This document shows positions 8,640 through 16,513 of a stretch of DNA of 64,000 nucleotides, in pieces. This DNA is from Emticicia soli (GTDB lineage: Bacteria > Bacteroidota > Bacteroidia > Cytophagales > Spirosomataceae). The notes beneath the pieces are model-generated. The model did no database searches. It worked only from the letters and a program-made list of their open reading frames with translations, and was not told the origin of the DNA. The stretch lies in the NCBI RefSeq assembly GCF_037860775.1, contig NZ_JBBEWC010000019.1, positions 20,773-84,772 on the forward strand. The letters are read 5' to 3'. Within the stretch, counting starts at the first letter, position 1. Each line of letters starts with the position of its first letter. The position numbers were made by a program, and so were the translations under genes.

Positions 8640-9335
8640 TTATTTCCAAAACCCGTAAGCGTATATTTTGGCACTTACAGCGGGTATAGCTTTCAGTTTT
8701 TTTCTAATTGTTGTTACCATTGGCGTATTACCCGCAATACAAATAGAAGTATAGTTACTTAAATCTTTTGATAAACACCACTTTTCCAGCGTCTCAATCA
8801 TGCTCCCATCAGGCTCGCATATAAACTCAAATTCTGGGTTATTACTTATCAAAGATGAGGGTATCTGGTAATTATCATGTAGAAACACACCTACTTCTGT
8901 CGGATACTCTTCTTGATTTAATAATTGTTTCTGACTCAGAAAATGCCCCAGTGCGCTGCCGTCGGCAATGCCTAAAACTTTTCCTTTATTTGCGGGTAAT
9001 TGTGCTGCATGCGCAACGCCCAGTAATAATTCATCACCTACCTTTACATTTTTCGCCCATCGGCCCCCTGCACCATTGTGGCCTGCCTCTACATATAGCG
9101 TGCATACTTTCTTTTCGGCGTTCCATAGGGTAGGCGTATAATCTCTGTATTCAAAATCTGCAACTTTACATTTAACACGCTTAATGGTATTCCATTTAGT
9201 AAAGTCAGTTGTGGGTAGGTGTACATCAATTTCATACAATGTTGCAGGCTCCCATGCACGAACTTCTATTATTTCAGATGGACTTATTACTTGCTCCATC
9301 AGATTAAACACCGCTTTCTTTATAAAATTTGCCAT
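8640..9335 (-). CDS. Siderophore-interacting protein (NAD(P)H-dependent ferric-siderophore flavoreductase)
   Basis: The protein has 231 residues, in the range of the shorter SIP family. The FAD-binding part has EYRDYTPTLWN (the RxYT-type flavin motif) and HNGAGGRWAKNVKVGDELLLG. The C-terminal SIP domain contains LGIADGSALGHFL and a final ICIAGNTPMVTTIRKKL segment. Family members reduce ferric siderophores in the cytosol to release Fe2+. It is the first gene of a two-gene unit with an AraC regulator. No Fur box could be identified with confidence. Confidence 0.88.
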   Translation of the reverse strand: MANFIKKAVFNLMEQVISPSEIIEVRAWEPATLYEIDVHLPTTDFTKWNTIKRVKCKVADFEYRDYTPTLWNAEKKVCTLYVEAGHNGAGGRWAKNVKVGDELLLGVAHAAQLPANKGKVLGIADGSALGHFLSQKQLLNQEEYPTEVGVFLHDNYQIPSSLISNNPEFEFICEPDGSMIETLEKWCLSKDLSNYTSICIAGNTPMVTTIRKKLKAIPAVSAKIYAYGFWK

Positions 9336-9450
9336 CTTTCATTCATTTTATTAGCAAAGGTATGAAAGACGCAAAAGGTGTTTGTCCAACAAATAACGCA
9401 CATAGGTGGACAAATGGCAGATGTTTTAGCAAATTACATTTTTTGATTCA

Positions 9451-9479
9451 AAAAAAAGGGCTCCATCAAGAAGCCCTTT
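9451..9479 (-). terminator. Terminator of the Gfo/Idh/MocA gene
   Basis: Read on the minus strand, AAAGGGCT (9479-9472) pairs with AGCCCTTT (9462-9455) and is followed by a run of T (complement of the A run at 9451-9457). Confidence 0.8.
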
Positions 9480-9498
9480 AGAAATTTTATATGTGCTG

Positions 9499-10944
9499 TT
9501 ATATCCAACCTCCGGCTCGGTATTCTCTTTTAACAAACGCATTGGCAGGGTCGAAATTTGTGATTTTCATATTAGTACCATCCCACAATAGTTTCTTACG
9601 ACCAATATAATTGTTTTTCTCATCACGAAGTAAGAAAGAGCGAACAGCTAGGTTACCCATCAATACAGTTTCTGTCAATGGCCCGGCTTGGTCGAACGAA
9701 GAGCTGGTATAAGTGCCAAAACCTTGTTTACAAGCTTTAACCCATTGTTGCTGATGGCCTTCTGTATCGCCTTCTACCAATGCACGTTTTGGTGCAGGTA
9801 TCTTTGTGTTAAGGAATTTCGCTTCCGGGAAAAACTTAGGGTTATTACCAAAAAGCTCAGTTGCCAGAATTCCCTTTGAGCCTATAAACAATATACCACC
9901 ATCAATGTTGGTAAATACTTTGTCGTAATCGCAGCCATCAGGCAGTTGAGGACGAATACCGCCATCGTACCACGAAAGGCTTATTTCTTTGAGTTGTTTA
10001 CCCTTCGGATTTGGGAATTTAAGGTGAATAGCTGCCGATGGAGGGCAAACATCATCAAAATGTGCCTCCTTAAAGAAATCGGCATATACTTGCCCCACTG
10101 AACATTCTACCGAAGTAGGATGGCTGAGCTTTAAGGCACGGAAAGGCACATCAATAAAGTGGCAACCCATGTCGCCCAATGCACCTGTGCCAAAGTCCCA
10201 GTATCCACGCCAGCGGAATGGCATATAGGCTTCGTGGTAGTCACGCATAGGCGCAGTGCCCAGCCATAAATTCCAGTCTACTTCGCTTGGAATTGGCTGA
10301 TTTATGCCTTTATCTTTTGGAGATTGCACACCTTGTGGCCAAACAGGGCGGTTTGTCCATACTTCTACCTTATGTACATCGCCAATCATGCCATTTTGAA
10401 TAATGGTTTCAGTAATACGTGTACCTTTTCCGCTACTCCCCTGATTACCCATTTGGGTAACTACTTTATATTTTTTTGCTGCTTCGGTTAGCTGGCGTGC
10501 TTCCCATATATCATGCGTAAGCGGTTTTTCAACATACACGTGCTTGCCTAATTGAATGGCCGACATCGCAATCGGATAGTGCATGTGGTCGGGGGTAGAT
10601 ACAATTACGGCATCAATATTTTTAGCCTCTTTTTCGAGCATCTTACGATAATCTCTGTAATAAGGCGCATTCGGGAATTGTGCCCGGTATTTTTTTGCCA
10701 TGCGGTCGTCAACATCGCAAAGGGCTACAAAATTGTCGGTGCCATTGTTATAAGCCAGGCGTATGTTTACATCGGCTTTACCACCACAGCCCACCGCTGC
10801 AATGTTCAGTTTATCGCTTGGTGCAGTAAAACCTTTGCCTAACACATGGCGAGGCACAATCATGAAACCTGCCGATGCCAGTGTTGCACTTTTAATAAAA
10901 CTACGGCGAGAAGATGGGGCTTGCTTTTTCTTTGAGTTGTTCAT
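9499..10944 (-). CDS. Tat-exported Gfo/Idh/MocA family oxidoreductase
   Basis: The protein has 481 residues. The N-terminus carries a twin-arginine signal (SSRRSFIKSATLASAG), so it is exported folded, with its cofactor. A Rossmann domain begins at LNIAAVGCGGKA. The family motif EKPLTHD follows, with the usual TQMGNQGSSG segment. The C-terminal domain matches the Bacteroidota/Planctomycetes branch (WNLWLGTAPMRDYHEAYMPF, RGYWDFGTGALGDMGCHFID). These enzymes use NAD(P) in sugar or inositol redox reactions; the substrate is unknown. It is monocistronic with its own terminator. Confidence 0.93.
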   Translation of the reverse strand: MNNSKKKQAPSSRRSFIKSATLASAGFMIVPRHVLGKGFTAPSDKLNIAAVGCGGKADVNIRLAYNNGTDNFVALCDVDDRMAKKYRAQFPNAPYYRDYRKMLEKEAKNIDAVIVSTPDHMHYPIAMSAIQLGKHVYVEKPLTHDIWEARQLTEAAKKYKVVTQMGNQGSSGKGTRITETIIQNGMIGDVHKVEVWTNRPVWPQGVQSPKDKGINQPIPSEVDWNLWLGTAPMRDYHEAYMPFRWRGYWDFGTGALGDMGCHFIDVPFRALKLSHPTSVECSVGQVYADFFKEAHFDDVCPPSAAIHLKFPNPKGKQLKEISLSWYDGGIRPQLPDGCDYDKVFTNIDGGILFIGSKGILATELFGNNPKFFPEAKFLNTKIPAPKRALVEGDTEGHQQQWVKACKQGFGTYTSSSFDQAGPLTETVLMGNLAVRSFLLRDEKNNYIGRKKLLWDGTNMKITNFDPANAFVKREYRAGGWI

Positions 10945-11254
10945 AGGTAAATAGAGGATGAAAAAAAACGTTTTATTGTACGCTTGTATATAAAATTAGG
11001 CAGAAAAGTACAAAATATTATTGGAAATACGGTAGAAAGAGAAAGGTATTTTTGCTCTAAGGCTAGGGCTTGAGTCTGTAATATTGAGGTGTACGGAAAA
11101 CGGAGAAAACAATTGTGGCGCTAACTTTCAGTTCGCATGTTCAATACTATATTGAGGAAAAAGCAGCCTAAACAGAAAAATGTAAAACCGATATATATAT
11201 AACTCGTCTCAAAAGCAAAATTCCCCTTTAGGGGCTAGGGGTGGGTTTAAAACA
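10945..11254. other. Non-coding stretch between Gfo/Idh gene and rplL terminator
   Basis: About 310 bases without a credible gene. The only clear structure is a C-run/G-run segment at 11223-11243 (CCCC-TTTA-GGGG-CTAGGGG), listed separately. The remainder is A+T-rich and presumably holds the minus-strand promoter of the oxidoreductase gene, but no convincing TTTG/TAnnTTTG pair was found. Confidence 0.5.
11221..11247. repeat. Candidate dispersed small repeat (CCCCTTTAGGGGCTAGGGG type)
   Basis: CCCC (11223-11226), a TTTA loop and GGGG (11231-11234) are followed by CTAGGGG. This strongly C/G-blocked motif stands out in A+T-rich surroundings. Very similar short sequences are, from memory, scattered through many Bacteroidota genomes. 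Only one copy is in this window, so the repeat status is inferred. Confidence 0.4.
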
Positions 11255-11282
11255 AAAGCCCGAAAGGTTGCTTTCGGGCTTT
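11255..11282 (-). terminator. Terminator of the rplKAJL operon
   Basis: A perfect 12-bp stem (AAAGCCCGAAAG at 11255-11266, CTTTCGGGCTTT at 11271-11282) with a GTTG loop. On the minus strand it is followed by TTTGTTTT. It lies 24 bases past the rplL stop and shows that rpoB is not in this transcript. Confidence 0.9.
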
Positions 11283-11305
11283 GTTCTGAGATGGTATCAG
11301 TAAAA

Positions 11306-11689
11306 TTATTTTACTTCTACTTCTGCACCAGCTTCTTCTAAAGATTTTTTCAAACCTTCAGCTTCGTCTTTAGCAACACCTTCTTTCAATGGTTTTGGAG
11401 CTGAATCAACTAGATCTTTAGCTTCTTTCAAGCCAAGGCCAGTTAAGTCTTTCACTAACTTCACAACTTGAAGTTTGTTAGGACCAGCAGCTTTCAAGAT
11501 TACGTCGAAAGATGTTTTTTCTACTGGAGCTTCAGCAGCATCACCACCACCAGCGTTACCAGCTACCATTACTGGAGCAGCAGCAGCAGGCTCGATACCA
11601 TACTCATCTTTCAATATTTGTGCTAATTCGTTTACTTCTTTTACAGTCAAATTTACTAATTGCTCTGCAAATGCTTTCAAATCTGCCAT
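11306..11689 (-). CDS. rplL: 50S ribosomal protein L7/L12
   Basis: The protein has 127 residues, normal for L7/L12. The N-terminal dimerisation helix (LVNLTVKEVNELAQIL), an alanine/glycine-rich hinge and a highly conserved C-terminal domain (EKTSFDVILKAAGPNKLQVV, VDSAPKPLKEGV) are all present. It forms the stalk dimers that bind L10 and recruit translation factors. It is the last gene of rplK-rplA-rplJ-rplL. It is separated from rplJ by 123 bases containing a perfect hairpin, and a terminator follows directly. Confidence 0.98.
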   Translation of the reverse strand: MADLKAFAEQLVNLTVKEVNELAQILKDEYGIEPAAAAPVMVAGNAGGGDAAEAPVEKTSFDVILKAAGPNKLQVVKLVKDLTGLGLKEAKDLVDSAPKPLKEGVAKDEAEGLKKSLEEAGAEVEVK

Positions 11690-11745
11690 TTTTGTATAGA
11701 ATTTAAAAGTTAATACTTGTTTTTGATAAATGATTTTGAATTAAG

Positions 11746-11766
11746 TATCAGTCAATCTGACTGATA
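11746..11766. promoter_or_regulatory. Perfect 9-bp hairpin in the rplJ-rplL spacer
   Basis: TATCAGTCA (11746-11754) and TGACTGATA (11758-11766) flank a three-base loop. There is no T run, so it is not a standard terminator. It may be an RNA processing or stability element that adjusts L7/L12 output relative to L10. Confidence 0.55.
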
Positions 11767-11812
11767 GGTGTTTACTGCATATTGCCATTGAAGGCTACAA
11801 ACTGTAAACGAA

Positions 11813-12346
11813 TTAGGCTGCTTCTTTCTCCGACAAAGTCTTGAGAATACCAGCCAATTTGTTGCCACCGCTTTGCAAGCCAGAAATAACATTTTTGGCA
11901 GGTGATTGCAACAAACCGATAACTTCGCCAATCAATTCTTGCTTTGATTTCAAGTTCAACAACGTATCCAATTGGTCGTGGCCGATGAACAAAGCTGAAT
12001 CAACTGAAGCACCTTTTAAAGTGATGCTGTTTTTGTTCGCTTTAAGGAAATCCTTAATCAATTTTGCAGCTACTTTGCCCGACTCATCGTGGAACATTAC
12101 ACCTGAAAAACCTTTAAGAACAGTTCCGTCAAACGACGAGTAATCGGTATCTAATCTTTCCAGAGCTTTGCTGATCAATGTATTTTTCACTACACGATAC
12201 TCAATACCACGCTCGAAACACAAACGACGTAATTCATTGGTTTTAGCAACGTTCAATCCGCTTGCATCGGTGATATAGAAGTAAGGCGTAGCTGCAAATT
12301 TCTCTGCAAGCTCTTCAATTATTGCTCCTTTTTCTTCTTTTGTCAT
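11813..12346 (-). CDS. rplJ: 50S ribosomal protein L10
   Basis: The protein has 177 residues, normal for L10. The N-terminus MTKEEKGAIIEELAEKF, the segment LNVAKTNELRRLC and VVKNTLISKALE are family signatures. The C-terminal helix (GLQSGGNKLAGILKTLSEKE) binds L7/L12 dimers. It starts two bases after the rplA stop, so no classical L10 autoregulatory leader can lie directly in front of rplJ; feedback control, if any, must act elsewhere in the transcript. Confidence 0.98.
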   Translation of the reverse strand: MTKEEKGAIIEELAEKFAATPYFYITDASGLNVAKTNELRRLCFERGIEYRVVKNTLISKALERLDTDYSSFDGTVLKGFSGVMFHDESGKVAAKLIKDFLKANKNSITLKGASVDSALFIGHDQLDTLLNLKSKQELIGEVIGLLQSPAKNVISGLQSGGNKLAGILKTLSEKEAA

Positions 12347-12348
12347 GA

Positions 12349-13047
12349 TTACAATCCATTAATGGTGGTTTTGTCGATTTGAATACCAGGTCCCATAGTG
12401 CTTGCAAGTGCTACGCTTTTCACGTATGTACCTTTAGCAGAAGATGGTTTCAATTTCAACAAAGTTTGAATCAATTCTGTAGCATTCTCTGCTAATTTCT
12501 CAGGTGAGAAAGAAACCTTACCGATGGAAGCGTGAATGATACCGGTTTTGTCAACTTTAAAGTCAATTTTACCAGCTTTCACTTCTTTTACTGCTGTTGC
12601 TACGTCGAGCGTTACAGTACCAGACTTAGGGTTTGGCATCAATCCGCGTGGTCCGAGGATTTTACCTAACTTACCAAGTTTAGCCATAACAGTTGGCATC
12701 GTGATGATTACGTCGATGTCAGTCCAACCTTGTTCGATTTTTTGGATGTATTCATCTAAACCTACATAATCAGCGCCAGCAGCTTTTGCATCAGCTTCTT
12801 TGTCAGGAGTACACAATACTAAAACACGAACAGTTTTACCGGTTCCGTGTGGTAATGCAACCACACCACGTACCATTTGGTCAGCCTTACGAGGGTCAAC
12901 GCCCAAACGAACGTGAACATCAATCGAAGAGTCGAATTTAGTGTATGCAATTTGCTTCAAAACATCAGCTGCATCTTTTAGAGAATAAGCTTTTGAAGCG
13001 TCATACTTCGACATTGCTTCCTTTCTTTTTTTGGTCAATTTTGCCAT
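12349..13047 (-). CDS. rplA: 50S ribosomal protein L1
   Basis: The protein has 232 residues, the usual bacterial L1 length. Diagnostic segments include VRLGVDPRKADQMVRGVVAL, PHGTGKTVRVLV, LGPRGLMPNPKSGTVT and KTGIIHASIGKVSF. It binds 23S rRNA at the L1 stalk, takes part in tRNA release from the E site, and in many bacteria represses its own operon by binding the rplK leader. It lies between rplK (79 bases upstream) and rplJ (2 bases downstream). Confidence 0.98.
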   Translation of the reverse strand: MAKLTKKRKEAMSKYDASKAYSLKDAADVLKQIAYTKFDSSIDVHVRLGVDPRKADQMVRGVVALPHGTGKTVRVLVLCTPDKEADAKAAGADYVGLDEYIQKIEQGWTDIDVIITMPTVMAKLGKLGKILGPRGLMPNPKSGTVTLDVATAVKEVKAGKIDFKVDKTGIIHASIGKVSFSPEKLAENATELIQTLLKLKPSSAKGTYVKSVALASTMGPGIQIDKTTINGL

Positions 13048-13126
13048 TTGCTTTGTTTGGTTATAGCGTTATGCCGTGCATAACTCCCATGAATAATAAT
13101 GAATGAGTAACAATCATTCGTTGTTT

Positions 13127-13564
13127 TTAGAACGGTGCGTTGCCTGTGATGGTAATACCCATGTTTTTGGCAGTACCGGCAATCATCTTCATTGCTGATT
13201 CAACAGTAAAGCAATTCAAGTCTGGCATTTTGGTTTCGGCAATAGTTTTTACCTGATCCCAAGTAACCGAACCAACTTTCTTACGATTGGGTTGGTCTGA
13301 ACCTGTTTTAAGCTTTGTTGCTTCTAACAGCATGATAGCAGCGGGAGGAGTTTTGATCGCAAATTCAAACGATTTGTCGGTAAAGTAAGTGATTACTACC
13401 GGCAACACCATACCCACTTTATCTTGTGTACGGGCGTTGAATTGTTTACAAAATTCCATGATGTTCAAGCCTTTAGAACCCAATGCCGGACCGATTGGTG
13501 GCGAAGGATTAGCTTGACCGCCTTTTACCTGAAGTTTCACATAACCTGCGATGTCTTTCGCCAT
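13127..13564 (-). CDS. rplK: 50S ribosomal protein L11
   Basis: The protein has 145 residues. It contains the L11 N-terminal PSPPIGPALGSKGLNIMEFC segment and the C-terminal 23S-binding domain (GSVTWDQVKTIAETKMPDLN, AGTAKNMGI). L11 forms the GTPase-associated centre with the 23S 1070 region. It is the first gene of the operon and is preceded by a ~210-base leader and a good promoter. The usual upstream neighbours nusG and secE are absent; a divergent response regulator lies there instead. Confidence 0.98.
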   Translation of the reverse strand: MAKDIAGYVKLQVKGGQANPSPPIGPALGSKGLNIMEFCKQFNARTQDKVGMVLPVVITYFTDKSFEFAIKTPPAAIMLLEATKLKTGSDQPNRKKVGSVTWDQVKTIAETKMPDLNCFTVESAMKMIAGTAKNMGITITGNAPF

Positions 13565-13781
13565 TGTCTTTCAGATTTTAAGGAATTTTACAAAAAGATT
13601 TGATTTTGAATAATGAAGAAAGGCTCACACTCTCGCCTCATAATCAATCATTTCCGTTGATTTTGGTTCAGAAACTTCGTCTTTTATCAGGGGAAGCGAC
13701 ACCATGTTAATTAGGCATCAAGATGAAGACTGATTTCTGCCGCTTTGAAAAGTATTTGCATAGCTTTTCAAAATCGGACTG
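13565..13781 (-). promoter_or_regulatory. Untranslated leader of the rplKAJL operon
   Basis: About 210 bases separate the predicted start of transcription (just below 13782) from the rplK ATG. The RNA could form local hairpins, for example GAAAAG/CTTTTC at 13747-13769. Such a long leader is a likely site for L1 or L10 feedback binding, but no family model was matched by eye. Confidence 0.45.
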
Positions 13782-13813
13782 CAAAAGTAGAGGTTTTATA
13801 TTTCTTTTACAAA
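13782..13813 (-). promoter_or_regulatory. Promoter of the rplKAJL operon (TTTG-N20-TACTTTTG)
   Basis: On the minus strand TTTG (13813-13810) is followed after 20 bases by TACTTTTG (13789-13782), matching the Bacteroidota sigma-A consensus. Confidence 0.75.
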
Positions 13814-14019
13814 AAAAATAACAAGTATTTTCTAAAAAATTTACAAATCATTAAAAATACCATAACGCTTAGAATGCACTGATTATAAACAGATTACCTA
13901 TGGCTCTTTGAAGACAGATAATGGGATATTTCACAGTAAAAATGCTATTAAACGGGGCTTTATAATACCTTTTGATAAGATTTAACATTGGCTTAACACA
14001 CCTAACGATTTTTTAACTA

Positions 14020-14027
14020 TAACTTTG
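14020..14027 (+). promoter_or_regulatory. Probable -7 element of the response regulator gene (TAACTTTG)
   Basis: TAACTTTG matches TAnnTTTG and lies 26 bases before the chosen ATG at 14054. The -33 half is not clear. Confidence 0.5.
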
Positions 14028-14053
14028 CAAAACACTAATTGAATAACGCCTTT

Positions 14054-14740
14054 ATGAGTTCTGCTCACCGTGTTTTAGTAGTTGATGATGAAGCTGATAT
14101 TGTGGAGTTGTTAAGCTACAACCTTGAAAAAGAAGGGTATAAAGTTGCCACTGCGCCAGATGGTAAAAAAGCGATTGAAGTTGCCCGTGAATTCTTGCCC
14201 GATTTAGTTATTCTTGATATAATGATGCCATACATGGATGGTATCGAGGTAGGCCGGACACTACGCGCCATGCCCGAAATGAAAAGTATCTATATTTTGT
14301 ATCTTACTGCCCGCTCTGAAGAATACTCTGAAATTGCAGCTTTTGAAGTAGGTGCAGATGATTATCTCACCAAGCCCATTAAGCCTCGTGCTTTAATGAG
14401 CCGCATCAATGCGTTCTTCCGCCGTGAAGCACAAAAATCAGATACAAGCGATACCCTCGAAGTAGCAGGGCTGAACATCAACCGTCAGAATTATACGGTT
14501 ACTAAACAAGATGGTTCGACGATTGTATTACCCAAAAAAGAGTTCGAATTACTTTTCTTCTTAGCACAGTATCCTAACAAAGTATTTAGCCGCGATGAAA
14601 TTCTTCAGAAAATCTGGGGGGTTGATATTTTCGTTGTAGAGCGTACCATCGATGTTCATATTCGTAAAGTACGTGAAAAAGTAGGCGAAAACTATATAAA
14701 AACCCTGAAAGGCGTAGGATACATGTTTACAGATGAGTAA
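14054..14740 (+). CDS. OmpR/PhoB-type response regulator
   Basis: The protein has 228 residues from the ATG at 14054. A TTG at 14039 would add five residues but sits only 12 bases after a promoter-like -7 element. The receiver domain (7-120) has the acidic pair in VVDDEAD, the phosphoacceptor D55 in LVILDIMMPYMDG, YLTARS and the conserved lysine in DDYLTKP. The C-terminal winged helix contains LPKKEFELLFFLAQYPNKVF and the RTIDVHIRKVREKVG recognition segment ending at KGVGYMF. It pairs with the histidine kinase that follows; the PhoB/PhoR-like arrangement suggests an envelope or phosphate signal, but the stimulus is unknown. Confidence 0.93.
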   Translation: MSSAHRVLVVDDEADIVELLSYNLEKEGYKVATAPDGKKAIEVAREFLPDLVILDIMMPYMDGIEVGRTLRAMPEMKSIYILYLTARSEEYSEIAAFEVGADDYLTKPIKPRALMSRINAFFRREAQKSDTSDTLEVAGLNINRQNYTVTKQDGSTIVLPKKEFELLFFLAQYPNKVFSRDEILQKIWGVDIFVVERTIDVHIRKVREKVGENYIKTLKGVGYMFTDE

Positions 14741-14780
14741 AAATCTGTAAGTTAAGAAACAATTATCAGTTAAATTTGTA

Positions 14781-14797
14781 GCAACGCCGTGCGTTGC
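14781..14797. repeat. Short perfect GC-rich palindrome in the regulator-kinase spacer
   Basis: GCAACGC and GCGTTGC flank a CGT loop. It lies in an otherwise A+T-rich 103-base spacer and resembles small dispersed palindromic repeats. Only one copy is present in this window. Confidence 0.45.
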
Positions 14798-14843
14798 CCT
14801 GATTGTGATTGATAATTTTTTCATCTTTAATCATTCTCGCAGA

Positions 14844-15899
14844 ATGTCTTTTAGTCCCCGAATTATTGCATTTTTTCTTGCCGTATTAATTACGGCTGTT
14901 TCTATTGTGTTCCTGAGTTTTGTGCCCAATGTGAGCGCTGCTATGCTTTTTGTGGTAGGGGTCTCTTCTTTTTTTACCTCTTTTTTCTTTGTGTTTTATA
15001 CCATTGATATACTGATTTTCAGAGAAGTAGAACAGATTTATAAAACCATTCAGAAGCTAAAAATCCGTGATTTTGATATTTCACGCAAGTCTCTAATCAG
15101 AAGCGTGAATCCAATTAAAAAACTTAATTCTGAGATTTCAACTTATGTTACCCGTAAACAGCAGGAAATTGATGAGTTAAAAAAGATGGAGGTATTCCGC
15201 CGTGAGTTTCTGGCCGATGTGTCGCACGAGTTAAAGACTCCCATTTTTGCAGCGCAAGGTTTTATTCATACATTGCTCGACGGTGCTATGGAAGATCCTG
15301 TAATCCTTGAACGTTTCCTGACTAAAGCCGCCAAAAGCCTTGATGGCCTCGATGCGCTGGTAAGAGATTTGGTGACATTATCGCAAGTAGAAAAAGGTGA
15401 CCTGAAAATGCACTTCGAGAAAGCTGACCTGAAACACATTACCGAAGAGATTTTTGAGCAGCTTGAATCAAAGGCCAAAACAAGAGGCGTAACGCTGAAA
15501 ATTAAACCTAAAGAATTAGAAACTGCCTGGGTTACAGCCGATAAACAACGTATTTCGCAGGTAATTACTAACCTTGTAGATAATGCCATTAAGTATGGAA
15601 AAGAAAACGGAAAAGTAGTTGTAGAGATAGAAGAAGAAAAAAAATACTTTCAGGTTTCAATAGAAGACGATGGCCCGGGTATATCGCCAGAGCATCTGTC
15701 CCGTATTTTTGAGCGTTTCTACCGCATTGATAAAAGCCGCTCACGTGAAACAGGGGGTACGGGTCTTGGGCTTGCCATTGTAAAACATATTCTGAACGCC
15801 CATCATTCTAAAATAAGCGTTACAAGCAAAATAGATAAGGGTACCCGATTTACTTTTAAATTACCAATTTCTAGTATTGAAGATATAACAAGGGACTAA
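14844..15899 (+). CDS. PhoR-like sensor histidine kinase
   Basis: The protein has 351 residues from the ATG at 14844; an in-frame GTG at 14805 would add 13 residues without a signal. Two membrane helices (about 6-28 and 32-57) leave almost no periplasmic loop, so it may sense the membrane or a partner protein. A short linker leads to the dimerisation domain with phosphoacceptor H128 (FLADVSHELKTP). The ATPase domain follows (N box VITNLVDNAIKYG, DDGPGISPEHLSRIFERFYR, GGTGLGLAIVKH). It is the partner of the adjacent response regulator. A weak hairpin overlaps its stop codon. Confidence 0.93.
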   Translation: MSFSPRIIAFFLAVLITAVSIVFLSFVPNVSAAMLFVVGVSSFFTSFFFVFYTIDILIFREVEQIYKTIQKLKIRDFDISRKSLIRSVNPIKKLNSEISTYVTRKQQEIDELKKMEVFRREFLADVSHELKTPIFAAQGFIHTLLDGAMEDPVILERFLTKAAKSLDGLDALVRDLVTLSQVEKGDLKMHFEKADLKHITEEIFEQLESKAKTRGVTLKIKPKELETAWVTADKQRISQVITNLVDNAIKYGKENGKVVVEIEEEKKYFQVSIEDDGPGISPEHLSRIFERFYRIDKSRSRETGGTGLGLAIVKHILNAHHSKISVTSKIDKGTRFTFKLPISSIEDITRD

Positions 15900-15925
15900 T
15901 AAATTAATATTAGCCCCTTATTTAG
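15890..15925. terminator. Probable terminator between convergent kinase and collagen-like lipoprotein genes
   Basis: AAGGG-A-CTAAT (15890-15900) pairs with ATTAG-C-CCCTT (15909-15919) with one internal mismatch, followed by ATTTAGTTT. The kinase stop codon lies inside the stem. Confidence 0.55.
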
Positions 15926-15943
15926 TTTACCGAACCACAGATT

Positions 15944-16513
15944 TTAATCTTTTAGATTGAAAGCTTTCTTCACGGCCTCATAATCTTTTAAATCTATATT
16001 CTTCATACGAAGGCCACTTGGCCCCGGAATAATAATAATGCGATACTCTTCATTTTCTATGAAAGGAGCAATGTCGGCCAACTTCTTCGAAAACTGAATA
16101 TAGCAATTTACTTCTTTCGGAAGTGCTTCAAAATAATAACTTAACTGAAGGCCTGCTTCTTTATAATTCATATCAAGCGTAAAAGGAACAGAATTAATAC
16201 TTTGTGAGCCGGCTACACGGTTATAAACCAATATGATACCATCGTCTAAAATTTTCTGAGATAGTTTATCGAGTTCTCCGCCTGTAAATCTTGAGCCAAT
16301 AAATAATCCATCAGCATCGTATCTTGATATAGCTTGTTGTTTGGTTACAGGAATCCAGCCTGTAGATAAGATGGTGCTGCTACCGCCAGTGCCTGGGTCT
16401 CCTTTGGGGCCTTGAGGTCCCATTGGACCAGGGTCGCCCACCGGGCCTTTACATGAATTGAATAGCACTAAGCCTAATAATAGTACCAATAACGAAAAAG
16501 CATTTCTTTTCAT
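15944..16513 (-). CDS. Lipoprotein with short collagen-like Gly-X-Y stretch
   Basis: The protein has 189 residues. A lipoprotein signal peptide ends in LVLFNSC (lipid-modified Cys21). It is followed immediately by about seven Gly-X-Y triplets (GPVGDPGPMGPQGPKGDPG). A ~140-residue globular domain follows that I do not recognise by name; it resembles small Bacteroidota lipoproteins with a WIPVTKQQ start. The collagen-like part may trimerise or act as a rigid spacer on the outer membrane. It converges on the phoR-like gene. Function is unknown. Confidence 0.8.
   Translation of the reverse strand: MKRNAFSLLVLLLGLVLFNSCKGPVGDPGPMGPQGPKGDPGTGGSSTILSTGWIPVTKQQAISRYDADGLFIGSRFTGGELDKLSQKILDDGIILVYNRVAGSQSINSVPFTLDMNYKEAGLQLSYYFEALPKEVNCYIQFSKKLADIAPFIENEEYRIIIIPGPSGLRMKNIDLKDYEAVKKAFNLKD

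Noticed and set aside
13565..14019. tRNA or other structured RNA upstream of rplK (tRNA-Trp is common there)
   Set aside because: No cloverleaf with a T-arm GTTCRA and CCA-type acceptor could be drawn by eye.
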